Assembly: GCF_902167145.1 (NCBI RefSeq)
Contig: NC_050098.1
Location: forward strand, 113,188,207-113,252,206
DNA: 64,000 bases
Direction of reading: 5' to 3'
DNA from: Zea mays
Lineage: Eukaryota > Streptophyta > Magnoliopsida > Poales > Poaceae
Shown here: positions 10,220 to 20,693 of the stretch, in pieces
Numbering within the stretch: the first letter of the stretch is position 1
Layout: every line of letters starts with the position of its first letter
Notes under the pieces: model-generated
Database searches by the model: none
Told to the model about the DNA's origin: nothing
Seen by the model: the letters and a program-made list of their open reading frames with translations, nothing else
Position numbers and translations under genes: made by a program

Positions 10220-11434
10220 TGATAGTCGCCTAGAGGGGGGGTGAATAGGGCGAAACTGAAATTTACAAATATAAACACAACTACAAGCCGGGTTAACGTT
10301 AGAAATATAAACGAGTCCGCGAGAGAGGGCGCAAAACAAATCCCAAGCGAATAAGCAAGTGAGACACGGAGATTTGTTTTACCGAGGTTCGGTTCTTGCA
10401 AACCTACTCCCCGTTGAGGAGGCCACAAAGGCCGGGTCTCTTTCAACCCTTCCATCTCTCAAACGATCCCTCGGACCGAGTGAGCTTTCTCTTCTCAATT
10501 ACTTGGAACACAAAGTTCCCACAAGGACCACCACAAGTTTGGCGTCTCTTGCCTAAATTACAAGTGAGTTTGATTGCGATGAAAGAATCAAGAAAGCACG
10601 ATTGCAAAAAGCCAAGCGACAAGAGCGACAAATAACACACGGATCACTTTCTCTCTCAAGCCACTAATCACTAATGATCTCTTTTCTCAATTGTGAAACT
10701 TGGAGAGATGGAGGCTTTGAATGTGTCTTGGAATGGATTGCTAGCTCTTGTATTGAATGTTGAAGGTTGGAATGCTTGGATGAAGTGAATGGAGGTGGTT
10801 GGGGTTGTATTTATAGCCACCAACCACTTCCTAGCCGTTGGGCCATTCTGCTGAGCGCGGACGGTCCGCGAGTCGGGTCCGGACGGTCCGCCCCTGTAGA
10901 TCAACGGCTGAAAATGCAACGGTCAGCAGTAACGGCTATATCAACGGCTATATTGCATTTAATGCGTCGTCAGATGTCAGACAGAGCCAGTCGCGGACGG
11001 TCCGGTCGTGCACCCCGGACGGTCCGCGAGGCCCCCTATAATTCATTTCTCCGAACCCGTTACCTTCGGGTTTTCGGTTTCTTACCGACCAGACGGTCCG
11101 CGCGAGGGCTCGGACGGTCTTTGCTTTTCCTCCGGACAGTCCGTAGTGTAAACTTGTATTTTTGCTTTGGTTCTGTCCGAGAGTCATTCCAGTGTCGCGG
11201 ACGGTCCGCCGCAGGGGCCCGGACGGTCCGCGCTTGGCCTATTTCTCCAAAAAGCTTCTCCTGTCCGGAATAATCTACGGTATTCCGGACAGTCGAATTA
11301 GTATAGTTGTAGATGAACCTTTGGCACCTGTAGAACATATAATCTAGAGCAAACTAGTTAGTTCAATTGTTTGTGTTGGACGATTCAACCACCAAAACTA
11401 TTTAGGAGCTAGATGTAAGCCTAATTCCCTTTCA
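10220..11434 (-). repeat. 3' LTR of the Opie/Ji-type element
   Basis: 1215 bp, minus-strand termini TGAAAGGGAATT...CGACTATCA. It contains nine copies of a CGGACGGTCCG-like motif (centres 10863, 10885, 10999, 11021, 11095, 11116, 11138, 11203 and 11225) upstream of TATAAATA at 10808-10815. It lacks one 21-bp unit present in the other LTR. Confidence 0.95.
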
Positions 11435-11450
11435 ATCTCCCCCTTTTTGG
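11435..11450 (-). promoter_or_regulatory. Polypurine tract of the Opie/Ji-type element
   Basis: CCAAAAAGGGGGAGAT on the minus strand, directly before the 3' LTR. Confidence 0.92.
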
Positions 11451-12290
11451 TGATTGATGCCAACACAAACCAAAGCAAATATAAAAGTGCATAATTGAAC
11501 TAGTTTGCATAATGTAAGTGCAAAGGTTGCTTGGAATTGAGCCAATATAAATACTTACAAGATATGTATGAATTGTTTCTTTCTTATATAACATTTTGGA
11601 CCACGCTTGCACCACATGTTTTGTTTTTGCAAATTCTTTTGTAAGTCCTTTTCAAAGTTCTTTTTGCAAATAGTCAAAGGTAAATGAATAAGATTTCGCA
11701 AAGCATTTTCAAGATTTGAAATTTTCTCCCCTTGTTTCAAATGCTTCTCTTTGACTAAACAAAACTCCCCCTAAAAGAGATCCACCTCTTAGTGTTCAAG
11801 AGGGTTTTGATATACCATTTTTGAAATACTACTTTCTCCCCCTTTTGAACACAATAGGATACCCATTGATAAATACTTTTTGAAAAGCACTAAGTTTTTG
11901 AATTTGGTGGTGGTGCGGTCCTTTTGCGTGCGGTCCTTTTGCTTTGGGCTCATTTCTCCCCCTTTTTGGCATGAATCGCCAAAAACGAAATCATTAGAGC
12001 CCTTTAGTAATTTCTTCCCCTTTGGTCATAAGTAAACGAGTTAAGATTATACCAAAGACGAAATCCGGTCCTTTTGCTTTGGGCTTTCACTTTCTCCCCC
12101 AAAGATAAGGTCCTTTTCTTGGAGCGATGGCGAAGGATGAGTTACGGAGTGGAAGCCTTTGTCTTCGCCGAAGACTCCAATTCCCTTTCAATATACCTAT
12201 GACTTGGTTTGAAATAGACTTGAAATCACATTAGTCATAGCATATACAAGAGATATGATCAAAGGTGTTCAAATGAGCTATGTGTGCAAG
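11451..12290 (-). other. 3' untranslated region with repeated PPT-like tracts
   Basis: No coding frame of note, and no envelope-like gene between pol and the LTR. On the minus strand several A/G tracts resemble the true polypurine tract, near 11764-11776, 11836-11846, 11955-11970, 12015-12022 and 12091-12101. A GCGGTCCTTTTGC-type repeat occurs near 11915-11945 and again near 12067. Confidence 0.8.
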
Positions 12291-15200
12291 CTAGCAAAAG
12301 AAATTTCTAGAATCAAGAATATTGAGCTCATGCCTAAGTTTGGTAAAAGTTTGTTCATCAAGAGGCTTGGTAAAGATATCGGCTAATTGATCTTTAGTGT
12401 TAATGTAAGAAATCTCGATATCCCCCTTTTGTTGGTGATCCCTAAGAAAATGATACCGAATGGCTATGTGCTTAGTGCGGCTATGCTCGACGGGATTGTC
12501 GGCCATTTTGATTGCACTCTCATTATCACATAGCAAAGGGACTTTGGTTAATTTGTAACCGTAGTCCCGCAGGGTTTGCCTCATCCAAAGCAATTGCGCG
12601 CAACAATGACCTGCGGCAATGTACTCGGCTTCGGCGGTGGAAAGAGCGACCGAATTTTGCTTCTTTGAAGCCCAAGACACCAAGGATCTTCCCAAGAACT
12701 GGCAAGTCCCCGATGTGCTCTTCCTATTAATTTTGCACCCCGCCCAATCGGCATCCGAATAACCAATCAAATCAAATGTGGATCCCCGAGGGTACCAAAG
12801 GCCAAACTTAGGTGTGTAAGCCAAATATCTCAAGATTCGTTTTACGGCCGTAAGGTGGGATTCCTTAGGGTCGGATTGGAATCTTGCACACATGCAAACG
12901 GAAAGCATAATGTCCGGTCGAGATGCACATAAATAAAGCAATGATCCAATCATCGACCGGTATACCTTTTGATCCACGGACTTACCTCCCGTGTCGAGGT
13001 CGAGATGCCCATTAGTTCCCATGGGTGTCTTGATGGGTTTGGCATCCTTCATCCCAAACTTGGTTAGAATGTCTTGAGTATACTTCGTTTGACTAATGAA
13101 GGTGCCCTCTTGGAGTTGCTTGACTTGAAATCCTAGAAAATACTTCAACTCCCCCATCATCGACATCTCGAATTTCTGTGTCATGATCCTACTAAACTCT
13201 TCACATGTAGACTCGTTAGTAGACCCAAATATAATATCATCAACATAAATTTGGCATACAAACAAGTCATTTTCAAGAGTTTTAGTAAAGAGTGTAGGAT
13301 CGGCCTTGCCGACTTTGAAGCCATTAGAAATAAGGAAATCTCTTAGGCATTCATACCATGCTCTTGGGGCTTGCTTGAGCCCATAAAGCGCCTTAGAGAG
13401 CTTATAGACATGGTTAGGATACTCACTGTCTTCAAAGCCGGGAGGTTGCTCAACATAGACCTCTTCCTTGATTGGTCCATTGAGGAAGGCACTTTTCACG
13501 TCCATTTGATAAAGCTTAAAGCCATGGTAAGTAGCATAGGCTAATAATATGCGAATTGACTCAAGCCTAGCTACGGGTGCATAGGTTTCACCGAAATCCA
13601 AACCTTCGACTTGTGAATAACCTTTGGCCACGAGTCGAGCTTTGTTCCTTGTCACCACACCATGCTCATCTTGCTTGTTGCGGAAGACCCATTTGGTTCC
13701 TACAACATTTTGGTTAGGACGTGGAACTAAATGCCATACCTCATTTCTAGTGAAGTTGTTGAGCTCCTCTTGCATCGCCACCACCCAATCCGAATCTTGG
13801 AGAGCTTCCTCTATCCTGTGTGGCTCAATAGAGGAAACAAAAGAGTAATGTTCACAAAAATGAGCAACCCGAGATCTAGTAGTTACCCCCTTATGAATGT
13901 CGCCGAGGATGGTGTCGACGGGGTGATCTCGTTGGATTGCTTGGTGGACTCTTGGGTGTGGCGGCCTTTGCTCTTCATCCTCCTTATCTTCCTTATTTAC
14001 ATCTCCCCCTTGATCATGGCCATCATCTTGAGGTGGCTCATTTGATTGATCTTCTTCTTCATCAACTTGAGAGCCATTCTCATTTTGAGTTGGTGGAGAT
14101 GCTTGCATGGAGGAGGATGGTTGATCTTGTGCAATCGGAGGCTCTTCGGATTCCTTAGGACACACATCCCTAATGGACATGTTCCTTAGCGCTATGCATG
14201 GAGCCTGTTCTTCACCTATCTCATCAAGATCAACTTGCTCTACTTGAGAGCCGTTAGTTTCATCAAACACAACGTCACATGAGACTTCAACTAGTCCAGT
14301 GGACTTGTTAAAGACCCTATATGCCCTTGTGTTTGAGTCATAACCAAGTAAAAAGCCTTCTACAGTTTTAGGAGCAAATTTAGATTTTCTACCTCTTTTA
14401 ACAAGAATAAAGCATTTGCTACCAAAAACTCTAAAGTATGAAATGTTTGGCTTTTTACCGGTTAGGAGTTCATATGATGTCTTCTTGAGGATTCGGTGAA
14501 GATATAACCGGTTGATGGCGTAGCCATCGGTGTTGACCGCTTCGGCCCAAAACCGGTCCGGTGTCTTGTACTCATCAAGCATGGTTCTTGCCATGTCCAA
14601 TAGAGTTCGATTCTTTCTCTCCACTACACCATTTTGTTGTGGCGTGTAGGGAGAGGAGAACTCATGCTTGATGCCCTCCTCCTCAAGGAAGCCTTCAATT
14701 TGTGAGTTCTTGAACTCCGTCCCGTTGTCGCTTCTTATTTTCTTGATCCTTAAGCCGAACTCATTTTGAACCCGTCTCAGGAATCCCTTTAAGGTCTCTT
14801 GGGTTTGAGATTTTTCCTGTAAAAAGAATACCCAAGTGAAGCGAGAATAATCATCCACAATAACAAGACAGTACTTACACCCGCCGATGCTTATGTAAGC
14901 GATCGGGCCGAATAGATCCATGTGCAGGAGCTCTAGTGGCCTGTCGGTCGTCATTATGTTCTTATGCGGATGATGAGAGCCAACTTGCTTTCCTGCTTGG
15001 CATGCGCTACAAATCCTGTCTTTCTCAAAATGAACATTGGTTAGTCCTAAAATGTGCTCTCCCTTTAGAAGCTTATGAAGATTCTTCATTCCAACATGGG
15101 CTAGTCGGCGGTGCCAGAGCCAACCCATGTTAGTCTTAGCAATTAAGCAAGTGTCGAGTTCAGCTCTATCAAAATCTACCAAGTATAGCTGACCCTCTAA

Positions 15201-15533
15201 CACTCCCTTAAATGCTATTGAATCATCACTTCTTCTAAAGACAGTGACACCTATATCAGTGAATAGACAGTTGTAGCCCATTTGACATAATTGAGAAACA
15301 GAAAGCAAGTTGTAATCTAAAGAATCAACAAGAAAAACATTTGAAATAGAATGGTCAGGAGATATAGTAATTTTACCCAAACCTTTGACCAAACCTTGAT
15401 TTCCATCCCCGAATGTGATCGCTCTTTGGGGATCTTGGTTTTTCTCATATGAGGAGAACATCTTCTTCTCCCCTGTCATGTGGTTTGTGCACCCGCTGTC
15501 GAGTATCCAACTTGAGCCCCCGGATGCATAAGC
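12291..15533 (-). CDS. Pol polyprotein (protease-integrase-RT-RNase H), Opie/Ji-type
   Basis: An open frame of 1080 codons from 15533 to the stop at 12291. It opens with the aspartic protease motif [14 protein letters not shown]. Next come the integrase HHCC region ([17 protein letters not shown]) and DDE core ([24 protein letters not shown]), RT with the copia YVDDIIFGS motif, and RNase H ([18 protein letters not shown]). Order protease-integrase-RT-RNase H is diagnostic of copia. The frame is +1 relative to gag and a TAG lies immediately upstream (15536-15534), so neither readthrough nor a simple frameshift from gag reaches it. The first ATG in frame (15479) is inside the protease. See the putative intron at 15534-15615. 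Confidence 0.95.
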   Translation of the reverse strand, partial: AYASGGSSWILDSGCTNHMTGEKKMFSSYEKNQDPQRAITFGDGNQGLVKGLGKITISPDHSISNVFLVDSLDYNLLSVSQLCQMGYNCLFTDIGVTVFRRSDDSIAFKGVLEGQLYLVDFDRAELDTCLIAKTNMGWLWHRRLAHVGMKNLHKLLKGEHILGLTNVHFEKDRICSACQAGKQVGSHHPHKNIMTTDRPLELLHMDLFGPIAYISIGGCKYCLVIVDDYSRFTWVFFLQEKSQTQETLKGFLRRVQNEFGLRIKKIRSDNGTEFKNSQIEGFLEEEGIKHEFSSPYTPQQNGVVERKNRTLLDMARTMLDEYKTPDRFWAEAVNTDGYAINRLYLHRILKKTSYELLTGKKPNISYFRVFGSKCFILVKRGRKSKFAPKTVEGFLLGYDSNTRAYRVFNKSTGLVEVSCDVVFDETNGSQVEQVDLDEIGEEQAPCIALRNMSIRDVCPKESEEPPIAQDQPSSSMQASPPTQNENGSQVDEEEDQSNEPPQDDGHDQGGDVNKEDKEDEEQRPPHPRVHQAIQRDHPVDTILGDIHKGVTTRSRVAHFCEHYSFVSSIEPHRIEEALQDSDWVVAMQEELNNFTRNEVWHLVPRPNQNVVGTKWVFRNKQDEHGVVTRNKARLVAKGYSQVEGLDFGETYAPVARLESIRILLAYATYHGFKLYQMDVKSAFLNGPIKEEVYVEQPPGFEDSEYPNHVYKLSKALYGLKQAPRAWYECLRDFLISNGFKVGKADPTLFTKTLENDLFVCQIYVDDIIFGSTNESTCEEFSRIMTQKFEMSMMGELKYFLGFQVKQLQEGTFISQTKYTQDILTKFGMKDAKPIKTPMGTNGHLDLDTGGKSVDQKVYRSMIGSLLYLCASRPDIMLSVCMCARFQSDPKESHLTAVKRILRYLAYTPKFGLWYPRGSTFDLIGYSDADWAGCKINRKSTSGTCQFLGRSLVSWASKKQNSVALSTAEAEYIAAGHCCAQLLWMRQTLRDYGYKLTKVPLLCDNESAIKMADNPVEHSRTKHIAIRYHFLRDHQQKGDIEISYINTKDQLADIFTKPLDEQTFTKLRHELNILDSRNFFC

Positions 15534-15615
15534 CTACAAAACAAGTTTAGTTCTTGATTTTAGGTACCCAAATGGTTTTGGGTCCTTTGGCATTAGACAC
15601 AAGAACTTTGGGTAC
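15534..15615 (-). other. Putative 82-nt gag-pol intron
   Basis: On the minus strand it starts GTACCC at 15615 and ends TTGTTTTGTAG at 15534. Exon boundaries fall exactly between codons: gag codon TGG (15618-15616) before, and the first pol codon (15533) after. Removing it would skip both the gag stop (15549-15547) and the pol-frame stop (15536-15534) and give one continuous gag-pol frame. Length suits a small plant intron. This is inference from the sequence; no transcript was seen. Retaining it yields gag alone. Confidence 0.6.
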
Positions 15616-18237
15616 CCAAACACAAGTCTTGGAGCCCTTGTGCTTGCCCCCAACATATTTGGCAACTACTTTGCCGGATTTGTTAGTCAAAACATAAGAT
15701 GCATCAAAAGTTTTGAATGAAATGTTATGATCATTTGATGCATTAGGAGTTCTCTTTCTAGGCAACTTAGCATGGGTTGGTTGCCTAGAGCTAGATGTCT
15801 CACCCTTATACATAAAAGCATGATTAGGGCCAGAGTGAGACTTCCTAGAATGAATTTTCCTAATTTTATCCTCGGGATAACCAGCAGGGTATAAAATGTA
15901 ACCCTCGTTATCCTGAGGCATGGGAGCCTTGCCCTTAACAAAATTTGACAATCTTTTAGGAGGGGCACTAATTTTGACATTGTCTCCCCTTTGGAAGCCA
16001 ATGCCATCCTTAATGCCAGGGCGTCTCCCATTATAAAGCATGCTACGAGCAAATTTAAATTTCTCATTTTCTAAGTTGTGCTCGGCAATTTTAGCATCAA
16101 GTTTAGCTATATGATCATTTTGTTGCTTAATTAAGATCATGTGATCATGAATAGCATTAACATCAATATCTCTACATCTAGCACAAATAGTGACATGCTC
16201 AATGGTAGATGTAGAGGGTTTGCAAGAATCAAGTTCCACAATCTTAGCATGAAGAATATCATTTTTATCTTTAAGATTGGAAATTGTAACTTTGCAAACA
16301 TCAAAATCTTTAGCCTTAGCAATTAAATCTTCATTCTCTAATCTAAGGCTAGCAAGAGATACATTCAATTCATCAATCTTAGCAAGCAAGTCAACATTAT
16401 CATCTCTAAGATTGGTAATTGAAACATTACAAACATGTGAATCAACCTTAGCATTTAAAATAGCATTTTCATTTCTAAGGTTGTCAATCATCTCACGACA
16501 AGTGCTTAGCTCACTAGATAGTTTTTGACATTTTTCTACTTCTAGAGCATAAGCATTTTTAACCTTAACATGTTTCTTGTTTTCTTTAATTAGACAATCC
16601 TCTTGGGCATCCAAAAGGTTATCCTTTTCATGAATAGCACTAACTAATTCATTTAATTTTTCTTTTTGAGCTATGTTAAGGTTGGCAAATAGGGAACGCA
16701 AATTATCCTCCTCATCACTAGCATTATCATCACTAGAAGATTCATATTTAGTGGAGGAGTTGGATTCAACCTTCTTCTTTTTGCCGTCCTTTGCCATGAG
16801 GCACTTGTGGCCGACGTTGGGGAAGAGGAGTCCCTTGGTGACGGCGATGTTGGCGGCGTCCTCGTCGTCGGAGGAGTCGCTTGAGCTTTCGTCGGAATCC
16901 CATTCCCGACAAACATGGGCATCGCCGCCCTTCTTCTTGTAGTACCTTTTCTTCTCCTTTCTTCTCCCCTTCTTGTCGTCGCCTCGGTCACTGTCACTAG
17001 ATATAGGACATTTAGCAATAAAATGACCGGGCTTACCACATTTGTAGCAAACCTTCTTGGAGCGGGACTTGTAGTCTTTCCCCCTCCTTTGCTTGAGGAT
17101 TTGGCGGAAGCTCTTGATGACGAGCGCCATTTCCTCATTGTCGAGCTTGGAGGCGTCTATTGGTTGTCTACTTGGTGTAGACTCCTCCTTCTTCTCCTCC
17201 GTTGCCTTGAATGCAACGGGTTGGGCTTCGGATGGGTCGCCAAGCTCGTTGATTTTCCTCGAGCCTTCTATCATGCACTCAAAACTTACAAAATGCCCGA
17301 TAACTTCCTCGGGGGTCATTTTAGTATATCTAGGATTACCACGAATCAATTGAACTTGAGTGGGATTAAGAAAAATGAGAGATCTTAAAATAACATTTAC
17401 CACTTCGTGGTCGTCCCACTTCTTGCTCCCGAGGTTGCGTACTTGGTTCACCAAAGTCTTGAGCCGGTTGTACATGTGTTGTGGCTCCTCCCCTTTGCGA
17501 AGCCGGAATCGACCGAGCTCCCCCTCGATCGTTTCCCGCTTGGTGATCTTGGTGAGCTCATCTCCTTCGTGCGCGGTTTTGAGCACATCCCAAATCTCCT
17601 TGGCGCTCTTCAACCCTTGTACTTTGTTATACTCCTCTCTACTTAGAGAGGCGAGGAGTATTGTTGTCGCCTGAGAGTTGAAGTGCTCGATTTGGGCCAC
17701 CTCATCCTCATCATAGTCCTCATCCCCTACCGACGGTACCTGTGCACCAAACTCAACAACATCCCATATACTTTTGTGGAGCGAGGTTAGATGAAATCGC
17801 ATTAAATCGCTCCACCTAGCATAATCTTCACCATCAAAAGTTGGTGGTTTGCCTAATGGGACGGAAAGTAAAGGTGTATGTTTGGAAATGCGAGGGTAGC
17901 GTAGGGGGATCTTACTATACTTCTTGCGCTCTTGGCGCTTAGAAGTGACGGAGGGCGCGTCGGAGTCGGAGGTTGATGTTGATGAAGTGTCGGTCTCGTA
18001 GTAGACCACCTTCCTCATTCTTTTGTGCTTGTCCCCTCTCCGATGCGGCTTGTGAGAAGAAGATTTTTCCTTCTTCTCTTTGTGGTGAGAAGAGGAAGAC
18101 TTTTTCTCCTTCCGTTTGGAGAAGTCCTTCTTCTTCTCCTTCCTCTTGGTGTGGGACTCTTCTGATGAAGTGCTCCCTTGGCTTGTAGTGGGCTTTTCGC
18201 CGGTCTCCATCTCCTTCTTGGCGTGATCTCCCGACAT
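15547..18237 (-). CDS. Gag protein, Opie/Ji-type
   Basis: 896 residues from the ATG at 18237, which is the first ATG after the primer site; a GTG codon just upstream is ignored. The N-terminus is a Lys/Ser/His-rich charged segment of about 100 residues. It is followed by a UBN2/retrotransposon gag region (FDGEDYARWSDLM, TTILLASL, MYNRLKTLVNQV), a zinc knuckle CYKCGKPGHFIAKC around residue 400, an acidic stretch, a long coiled-coil (about 520-770) and a C-terminal WVPK repeat (about 875-893). Gag builds the particle and binds RNA. No stop or frameshift interrupts it. The C-terminal 22 residues would be replaced by pol in the proposed spliced product. Confidence 0.95.
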   Translation of the reverse strand: MSGDHAKKEMETGEKPTTSQGSTSSEESHTKRKEKKKDFSKRKEKKSSSSHHKEKKEKSSSHKPHRRGDKHKRMRKVVYYETDTSSTSTSDSDAPSVTSKRQERKKYSKIPLRYPRISKHTPLLSVPLGKPPTFDGEDYARWSDLMRFHLTSLHKSIWDVVEFGAQVPSVGDEDYDEDEVAQIEHFNSQATTILLASLSREEYNKVQGLKSAKEIWDVLKTAHEGDELTKITKRETIEGELGRFRLRKGEEPQHMYNRLKTLVNQVRNLGSKKWDDHEVVNVILRSLIFLNPTQVQLIRGNPRYTKMTPEEVIGHFVSFECMIEGSRKINELGDPSEAQPVAFKATEEKKEESTPSRQPIDASKLDNEEMALVIKSFRQILKQRRGKDYKSRSKKVCYKCGKPGHFIAKCPISSDSDRGDDKKGRRKEKKRYYKKKGGDAHVCREWDSDESSSDSSDDEDAANIAVTKGLLFPNVGHKCLMAKDGKKKKVESNSSTKYESSSDDNASDEEDNLRSLFANLNIAQKEKLNELVSAIHEKDNLLDAQEDCLIKENKKHVKVKNAYALEVEKCQKLSSELSTCREMIDNLRNENAILNAKVDSHVCNVSITNLRDDNVDLLAKIDELNVSLASLRLENEDLIAKAKDFDVCKVTISNLKDKNDILHAKIVELDSCKPSTSTIEHVTICARCRDIDVNAIHDHMILIKQQNDHIAKLDAKIAEHNLENEKFKFARSMLYNGRRPGIKDGIGFQRGDNVKISAPPKRLSNFVKGKAPMPQDNEGYILYPAGYPEDKIRKIHSRKSHSGPNHAFMYKGETSSSRQPTHAKLPRKRTPNASNDHNISFKTFDASYVLTNKSGKVVAKYVGGKHKGSKTCVWVPKVLVSNAKGPKTIWVPKIKN

Positions 18238-18267
18238 CACTTCGAGCGGTTAGGCTCTAATGAAGCA

Positions 18268-18285
18268 CCGGGCTCTGATACCAAT
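18268..18285 (-). promoter_or_regulatory. Primer-binding site of the Opie/Ji-type element
   Basis: ATTGGTATCAGAGCCCGG on the minus strand directly after the 5' LTR; TGGTATCAGAGC is the standard initiator Met-tRNA complement. Confidence 0.93.
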
Positions 18286-18872
18286 TGATAGTCGCCTAGA
18301 GGGGGGTGAATAGGGCGAAACTGAAATTTACAAATATAAACACAACTACAAGCCGGGTTAACGTTAGAAATATAAACGAGTCCGCGAGAGAGGGCGCAAA
18401 ACAAATCCCAAGCGAATAAGCAAGTGAGACACGGAGATTTGTTTTACCGAGGTTCGGTTCTTGCAAACCTACTCCCCGTTGATGAGGCCACAAAGGCCGG
18501 GTCTCTTTCAACCCTTCCCTCTCTCAAACGATCCCTCGGACCGAGTGAGCTTTCTCTTCTCAATTACTTGGAACACAAAGTTCCCACAAGGACCACCACA
18601 AGTTTGGCGTCTCTTGCCTAAATTACAAGTGAGTTTGATTGCGATGAAAGAATCAAGAAAGCACGATTGCAAAAAGCCAAGCGACAAGAGCGACAAATAA
18701 CACACGGATCACTTTCTCTCTCAAGCCACTAATCACTAATGATCTCTTTTCTCAATTGTGAAACTTGGAGAGATGGAGGCTTTGAATGTGTCTTGGAATG
18801 GATTGCTAGCTCTTGTATTGAATGTTGAAGGTTGGAATGCTTGGATGAAGTGAATGGAGGTGGTTGGGGTTG

Positions 18873-18880
18873 TATTTATA
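18873..18880 (-). promoter_or_regulatory. TATA box of the Opie/Ji-type 5' LTR
   Basis: TATAAATA on the minus strand, about 640 bp into the LTR and about 40 bp downstream of the nearest CGGACGGTCCG motif. Confidence 0.75.
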
Positions 18881-18922
18881 GCCACCAACCACTTCCTAGC
18901 CGTTGGGCCATTCTGCTGAGCG

Positions 18923-19316
18923 CGGACGGTCCGCGAGTCGGGTCCGGACGGTCCGCCCCTGTAGATCAACGGCTGAAAATGCAACGGTCAGCAGTAACGG
19001 CTATATCAACGGCTATATTGCATTTAATGCGTCGTCAGATGTCAGACAGAGCCAGTCGCGGACGGTCCGGTCGTGCACCCCGGACGGTCCGCGAGGCCCC
19101 CTATAATTCATTTCTCCGAACCCGTTACCTTCGGGTTTTCGGTTTCTTACCGACCAGACGGTCCGCGCCTGAGGCCGGACGGTCCGCGCGAGGGCTCGGA
19201 CGGTCTTTGCTTTTCCTCCGGACAGTCCGTAGTGTAAACTTGTATTTTTGCTTTGGTTCTGTCCGAGAGTCATTCCAGTGTCGCGGACGGTCCGCCGCAG
19301 GGGCCCGGACGGTCCG
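18923..19316 (-). promoter_or_regulatory. Array of paired CGGACGGTCCG motifs in U3
   Basis: About ten copies of an interrupted palindrome with arms CGGAC / GTCCG around a single base. They come mostly in pairs or short runs with centres 21-22 bp apart, separated by longer gaps. All lie in U3 upstream of the TATA box. The pattern suggests a binding site array; the factor is unknown. Confidence 0.7.
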
Positions 19317-19520
19317 CGCTTGGCCTATTTCTCCAAAAAGCTTCTCCTGTCCGGAATAATCTACGGTATTCCGGACAGTCGAATTAGTATAGTTGTAGAT
19401 GAACCTTTGGCACCTGTAGAACATATAATCTAGAGCAAACTAGTTAGTTCAATTGTTTGTGTTGGACGATTCAACCACCAAAACTATTTAGGAGCTAGAT
19501 GTAAGCCTAATTCCCTTTCA

Positions 19521-20433
19521 GGCTCGCTCTGCCAAGGTTGATTTGTCCCTTGGGGAGGAGTGCGGTACATTTAGGAAACCTAACGGGTGGCTACAGCCCC
19601 GGGGAATCTTTGTAAAGGCTACGTAGTGATGCCCTGCTGGGTCACCTTGGTAGTGATCAATGGAGAGTCATGATCTCCGGGCAGAATGGGAATCACGGCT
19701 TGTGGGTAAAGTGCACAACCTCTGCAGAGTGTTTGAAAACTGATATATCAGCCGTGCTCGCGGTTATGAGCGGCCAAGGGAGCTCCAGTGATTAGTTGTA
19801 CTTGATCAGAGACATTGTGGTACAGGTGGCTATGAGAATCGATGGTTTTGGTTATGACTATGGTGCTGGTAAGTGGTATTCTTTCCGTTTGGAAAGGGTA
19901 CATCGGGTTAATAACTTGGGTAATGCTAAAACTTGGCTTTCTACTAGTAAGTAATAATCTGACCAACTAAAAGCAACTGCTTGACTTATCCCCACATAAA
20001 GCTAGTCCACTACAGCCAAACAGGATGCTTGCTGAGTATGTTGATGTGTACTCACCCTTGCTCTACACACCAAACCCCCCCCCATCCCCAGGTTGTCAGC
20101 ATTGCAACCACTGCTCAGGCGAAGATGAAGCTGTGGAAGGAGACTTCCAGGAGTTCCAAGACTACGACGAGTTCTAGGAGTGGGTTAGCGGCAACCCCCA
20201 GTCGGCTGCCTGTGAAGGCCACGGTTATCTACGTTTCTTTTCCGCACTTTGATTTATTGTAAGAACTATATGGACGTCTCAGACGTATGATGTAACCGAC
20301 TATTTCCCTTATTAATACTATTTTGAGCACTGTGTGATGATGTCCATATTATTTAACTGCTGTGTTCGTGAATAACTGATCCTGGCACGTACATGGTTCG
20401 CATTCGGTTTGCCTTCTAAAACCGGGTGTGACA
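19521..20433 (+). repeat. 5' LTR of the Tekay-type element, right part
   Basis: Resumes with the second GGCTC and matches 29225-30134 of the 3' LTR to the end GTGACA. It contains coding-like exon B at 20092-20177 with its acceptor, but the partner exon A is missing from this LTR because of the 500-bp deletion. Confidence 0.93.
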
Positions 20434-20437
20434 TAAG

Positions 20438-20450
20438 TGGTATCAAAGCC
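20438..20450 (+). promoter_or_regulatory. Primer-binding site of the Tekay-type element
   Basis: TGGTATCAAAGCC four bases after the LTR, one mismatch from the Met-tRNA consensus TGGTATCAGAGCC. Confidence 0.88.
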
Positions 20451-20693
20451 GTGCTGACTGTAGGACCGCTAGCCTAGAGTAGAATGGCCGTTCTAAGGAC
20501 TATAGACCTTTGTCCCTTCCTTGACTTTGATATCCCTTCAAAAGTTGGTCATACCGACCAAACCTATGTTCTACTATATATTATACCTTCCTGAAAATCA
20601 TGTTTTATTCTAATCCTTCATTCACTTATGATTCATTATTTGCTGGTCATATTGATTCTGTTCTTACCCTTTTGCTTGCGATGTCTTTTGTAG

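Larger units (their letters stand above)
10220..19520 (-). mobile_element. Opie/Ji-type Ty1/copia element (Maximus/SIRE lineage), apparently intact
   Basis: 9.3 kb, in reverse orientation, flanked by a perfect GGCTC duplication (10215-10219 and 19521-19525) within the Tekay-type 5' LTR. LTRs are 1235 bp (5') and 1215 bp (3'). The primer site is complementary to initiator Met-tRNA and the polypurine tract is AAAAAGGGGGAGAT. Both gag and pol frames are open. By eye the LTRs differ by two substitutions, one single-base indel and one 21-bp indel, so the insertion is very recent. Opie and Ji share these termini and I cannot separate them by eye. Confidence 0.95.
18286..19520 (-). repeat. 5' LTR of the Opie/Ji-type element
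   Basis: 1235 bp. It differs from the 3' LTR by one extra 21-bp motif unit near 19168-19188, a one-base length difference in a G-run, and substitutions near 18484 and 18520. It holds the promoter that would drive the element. Confidence 0.95.

Noticed and set aside
10767..11273. 168-codon plus-strand frame in the Opie/Ji-type LTR (and 175 codons at 18832-19359)
   Set aside because: Opposite to the element and made by the repeated CGGACGGTCCG array; length changes with the 21-bp indel.
16671..17138. 155-codon frame overlapping the Opie/Ji-type gag
   Set aside because: Shadow of the gag frame; low-complexity Thr/Arg-rich product.
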